Assembly (NCBI GenBank): GCA_950295325.1
Contig: OX485805.1
Coordinates: 41,374,258 to 41,438,257, forward strand
Direction: 5' to 3'
Origin: Polytrichum commune
Taxonomy: Eukaryota > Streptophyta > Polytrichopsida > Polytrichales > Polytrichaceae
Length of the DNA stretch: 64,000 bases
In this document: piece after piece, positions 60,901 to 64,000 of the stretch
Position numbering within the stretch: position 1 is the first letter of the stretch
Layout of the letters: every line of letters begins with the position of its first letter
The notes under the pieces: generated by a model
Told to the model about the DNA's origin: nothing
Database searches by the model: none
Seen by the model: the letters and a program-made list of their open reading frames with translations, nothing else
Made by a program: the position numbers and the translations under genes

Positions 60901-63091
60901 GGTATCCTCGGACTGCATGTCGCAGACGGCAATGGTCATTACTCGACAAAAGGTGGCATCATAAACATGGCACGCCATTGTAGTCCAACTTTGCACACGC
61001 TTAACATGGTCAAACATGAGCCAAGCGTTTTCGAGGTCTCCACCGGCTTGCATCCGTTTCACGAGGTCGACTCCACTACCCGGTCCTACCTCAGACATTT
61101 TGAACACAAAGACCTTGTCAGTTTCCGCTCCTTGGCCTGGAAACTTGTTCTCCTGGACATAAGGCCAATTGCTTGACCCACGAAGTTTGGTGATGCTATC
61201 CATAACCCCAAATCTACGGATGTATTTGAAACCCGATACAGTATTACGGATGCTAGGCGAAGTAAGGTGCTTACAACGATCAAACAAAGGCAGGAGGTCA
61301 TCTACAGAGAGGGATTTTGGTTGTGAACCTCAGGCGCTAGGAGCATGTCTCCAACTAAGTCTTTGCTAGCTTCCAAAACTAAAGCGGAGTTGGTAGCTGT
61401 AGGAGTGCTTTGAATTTGTTCACTCAGGAAGCTGGTAGTATGCTCAATGGAGTCGCGATAATCACCAGTTTTGACCGGATGGGCATGGATTCCGAAGTGA
61501 ATACAAGCCCGAGACATAGATTCTGATCCAACTACATAATAAATCCTAGCCGGACACAAGGCAACACAACTCAGCGAAACCTTACAAATGGAACAGACGA
61601 TGGTTGAATCCTTGGGAGGCACGGTACCACACTCAAAGGGCAAAGATGAGTTGCCCTCCCACTCCGTTTCATTAATAGGTGTGGTGCGGTGTACTCGAGT
61701 AAGGAACTCACAGTCAACATTATCGCACCGCAAATGACCTAAACAAGAAGAGGTACGAAAAGTGAGACCAAAATCGTTAGAGATGTTGGACGTGATAGTT
61801 CGGGTCCAGGCGTGGCCATCGAAACGTTTGTCCATACCACGAAGCTGTTTCGCTACAGTCTGCCTAGCGTGACACCCGAGTGGCGGAAATTCAAAAATGA
61901 TATCTCCGTCAAATGTAGGCGGAAGGTACTCAACCCTCTCTATTGTAATGGTATCATAATCGATTTTGGAAAGAACGTTCTTTGACCTCTTTCTGGATGC
62001 AAGTTGTTTCAGTGAATCTATGACACTATTAGACTTGCTAGTAGAATTGCCAGTAGAATTGCTAGTAGGTTGTGAATCGGGGTCTTTGGGTAGATATTTT
62101 GTGCTACATTTCTCAAACATGTGGCTGACATCGACATTTGGAAGAGGGCAAGAGTCTCTCAATTCATAGATAGTACGGAGTCCAGGCTCAATCTTCACTT
62201 TTCTAAGAGATGGTGTCTGAACGGATGACATGGACGACTCTCTGGAAGTAAGTAACTCGGTAGATGCATCCATGAGAGAAATAGAGATTCGTAGGCCCGA
62301 AATTTTCCTGGCTTCAAGAACCAAACCTTCCCGTCATCATTCCTGAAAGAGAGTTGTCCAATACTTTGACTAGCTTGAGGGGATTTGAATTCAAAAATTT
62401 CTTCCTCAATGTGGATAGACTCCTTTTTGAACAGAAATTGGAGAGCAAGACTTCGCTCACTGACGGTGGCATAACCAGCAGGACCAACTGGAAAAGTGAC
62501 TGGCACAGGATGATCATCAGCACGAATGAATGCTAAAGCGGAGGGCTGCACAGGGGTACTCATCTCAAACAAATTTGAGTCTGAAACAAGGATGTCCTCA
62601 CTATCGGAATCGTCACTGAGATTATGGATGGTATGATGATCAGGTTCTACTTTGACTTGTATAAGAACGAAGGGATCAATGCTAACAGTGGACGACTGTC
62701 GAGGAGTGAGTATTTTAGTGGAAGCAGGCATAACAGAATCAGGAAGTCCGTATGCTCGATACTTTCCGGGTTTAAGCGACCAAAACATACCGGCATCGTT
62801 CGTACTATGCAACTGACCAATTGCGTGCAAGAGGATTCCAGAGTCATTGTCAAAAACCTCCTCCTCGACATACAGTGCATCTTCACGAAATTGGAACCTC
62901 AGACTAAGCGTAGTTGAGCTAACGATGGCATAACCATTCGCACCCAAAGGAAACGTAACAAGCACAAAATGCGAATCAGCACGAATGAAGGCCATTGAAC
63001 CGTAAACAACAGAGGAAGAAGAAGAGATTGGATCAAAGAGGGAATTCAAGAGACGATCTGAAGCGAGAGTTCTAAAATTTATAAGCACCAA
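57953..63091 (-). pseudogene. MULE transposase with SWIM finger, decayed, interrupted by an LTR
   Basis: The coding path runs 63091 to 57953 with one GT-AG intron (60468-60364). The N-terminus has two tandem copies of an about 90-residue unit (AFIRAD...VTFP.G..GYA...KPGK.RAY). Next come a Cys/His-rich region (LRCDNVDCEF, CSICKVSLSC, CIHFGIHAHP), catalytic candidates HVYDATFC/DMQSED and FMADSAHANW, then CNLAETVHNKW and a C-terminal SWIM finger (CTCHNF...NCKHLYYV). Lesions: a frameshift near 62285-62293, another near 61302-61312, an LTR at 59230-60174 and a TGA at 59026-59024 where the sister copy has CGT. Removing the LTR and one TSD copy restores the frame. Terminal inverted repeats were not located. 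Confidence 0.8.
59230..60174 (+). mobile_element. Solo LTR, 945 bp, family G, copy 2, inside MULE
   Basis: TG...CA ends as in copy 1, with TSD AGTAC at 59225-59229 and 60175-60179. It splits the MULE coding sequence between YLKGDRAGT and GPSKEELKL, where the sister MULE at 54343-56259 is continuous. Orientation is the same as copy 1. Some minus-strand ORFs cross into the LTR, but only by chance. Confidence 0.9.
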
Positions 63092-63646
63092 AACACCGGT
63101 TTAGGGATACCCTGAATCCAGGCTACCAAACTTTGTCTAATCATGTGGTGGTATACATCAGCCTAAATAATTATAATTAATGTGAAACGTGGTAAGGAAT
63201 CGCACTTAAAAAATGGATATGCATTAATATGAAACTCTCAACAACGATATGCATTAATTGCCCGCAGCTTGAAATGAGCAACTTGACATGTCAGACATTG
63301 AGTGGAATAAGACGTGGGCTTCGGAATTAGAAATTGACTGGAATAAGACGTGGGCTTTGACGGCGTAGGCTCTATAATACAACGCAGCCAGCTGAGTTTA
63401 ATGGTAGACGTCAGACGCATGGTATCTAGGTCCAGCATGGATGATCCACATGTTCATCTATATATGGTTAAAAACCCACTGGAATAATTCAGAGAATGGA
63501 TGGATTTCGGTAGTCGTTAAAATCTTCCCAGGTAATAAATGTATATTTTGAAATGTAATAAATGGGTTTAGGGTTTAAGAAGAGTCTTCTAAGGCTCGAA
63601 AATGTAGACCTTTAAATCATATAAGAGCAATCTGAAGTAATTTGTA
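63092..63646. promoter_or_regulatory. Intergenic region between the MULE and a divergent gene
   Basis: Contains a plausible plus-strand TATA element (CTATATATGG) at about 63458-63467, some 190 nt before the first ATG of the next ORF. A doubled short segment (AAGACGTGGGCTT) occurs at 63308 and 63346. The MULE's left terminus and promoter must also lie here but are not delimited. Confidence 0.4.
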
Positions 63647-63949
63647 GTGAGCGAGATCAGAATGCTGGGAGTGAGTTCAAGAAAGAGACGCAAGCGTGGT
63701 CTCCTCTTTACAAGTGCAAAGTCTTTGAAGCGCAACAAAATGGTGCGGACGAGGCGTTCAAGCGAGGAGAGGTGTGACATTACCGATATTGCGAAGGTGC
63801 TCAGCTACAATGATGAAGGACAAGAGAACCAACTAGAAGGCATACCAGAAACGCAAGAAGGGGGAAGCTCCGACAGTGAAGCTCATGATGCCCCAAGGAG
63901 CGATGACAGGGACGACAGAGAGGAGGACTCGGTAAGTCTCGAAACTTAA
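63647..63949 (+). CDS. Putative first exon of an unknown gene at the window edge
   Basis: The ORF starts at 63647 (alternative ATG 63662), is very basic at first (SSRKRRKRG, KSLKRNK, a nuclear-localisation-like pattern), then acidic (SDSEAHDAPRSDDRDDREED). A good donor, GAGGACTCG/GTAAGT, occurs at about 63931, so the true exon probably ends there and the final codons before the stop are intronic. It is divergent from the MULE and may be either a host gene or a second transposon gene. Not recognised. Confidence 0.4.
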   Translation: MSEIRMLGVSSRKRRKRGLLFTSAKSLKRNKMVRTRRSSEERCDITDIAKVLSYNDEGQENQLEGIPETQEGGSSDSEAHDAPRSDDRDDREEDSVSLET

Positions 63950-64000
63950 AATTTTAGAACAAGAGTTGGGGCAAGCGGAATGGAAGAGTTGGAGGGTTTT

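Noticed and set aside
60415-61176. 253-codon plus-strand ORF
   Set aside because: It is the complementary strand of the MULE transposase exon, which has catalytic motifs and a homologue in the correct strand.

Overview
This is an AT-rich, repeat-dominated stretch of a nuclear plant genome. It has spliced protein genes with GT-AG introns, plant-type DNA transposons with clear target-site duplications (TSDs), solo LTRs and a class III peroxidase exon remnant. The best gene is a TORNADO1-like LRR-Roc-COR (Roco) protein, and the MULE/SWIM transposases are of the kind I associate with mosses, lycophytes and ferns. I therefore infer a non-seed land plant, perhaps a moss. No species can be named from sequence alone. 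Long G or C homopolymers are conspicuous, and several are the termini of one transposon family.

Layout. Block A (1-11880) and block B (about 39365-50250) are direct segmental duplicates. Each holds a Roco gene on the minus strand, an antisense-side R1 repeat, a peroxidase exon scrap and a hAT transposase scrap. B keeps an intact three-exon model (46315-41101, 1360 codons). A has lost its promoter, start and first 148 codons through a 1106-bp deletion with filler DNA, and carries a nonsense codon in the COR part. A third 5' fragment of the same family (52833-53092) keeps the TATA box at the identical 122-bp spacing. Block C occurs twice (11646-16560 and 26406-33445) with a partial third copy (23577-24060). 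Block D (17070-21110) recurs partially at 33450-33895 and inverted at 50255-52825.

Because these blocks are paralogous, at least seven mobile-element insertions can be dated and delimited inside the window by comparing filled with empty sites: 9003-9412, 9553-11310, 14130-15188, 18177-19497, 25745-26405, 26765-28625 and 31782-32763. One site is a four-layer nest: block C, then a TA-flanked MITE, then a polyG-ended hAT-like element, then a solo LTR.

The right end (53230-64000) differs. It holds a small predicted gene (53714-54181), a 5'-truncated MULE transposase (54343-56259), two GC-richer solo LTRs with different 5-bp TSDs, and a long decayed MULE (57953-63091) whose coding sequence one of those LTRs interrupts. 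At the edge is the first exon of a divergently transcribed gene (63647 onward). Most of the remaining DNA shows no coding signal, and short ORFs there look like chance. No CRISPR array or rRNA was seen. No tRNA was noticed, but tRNAs were not searched for exhaustively.
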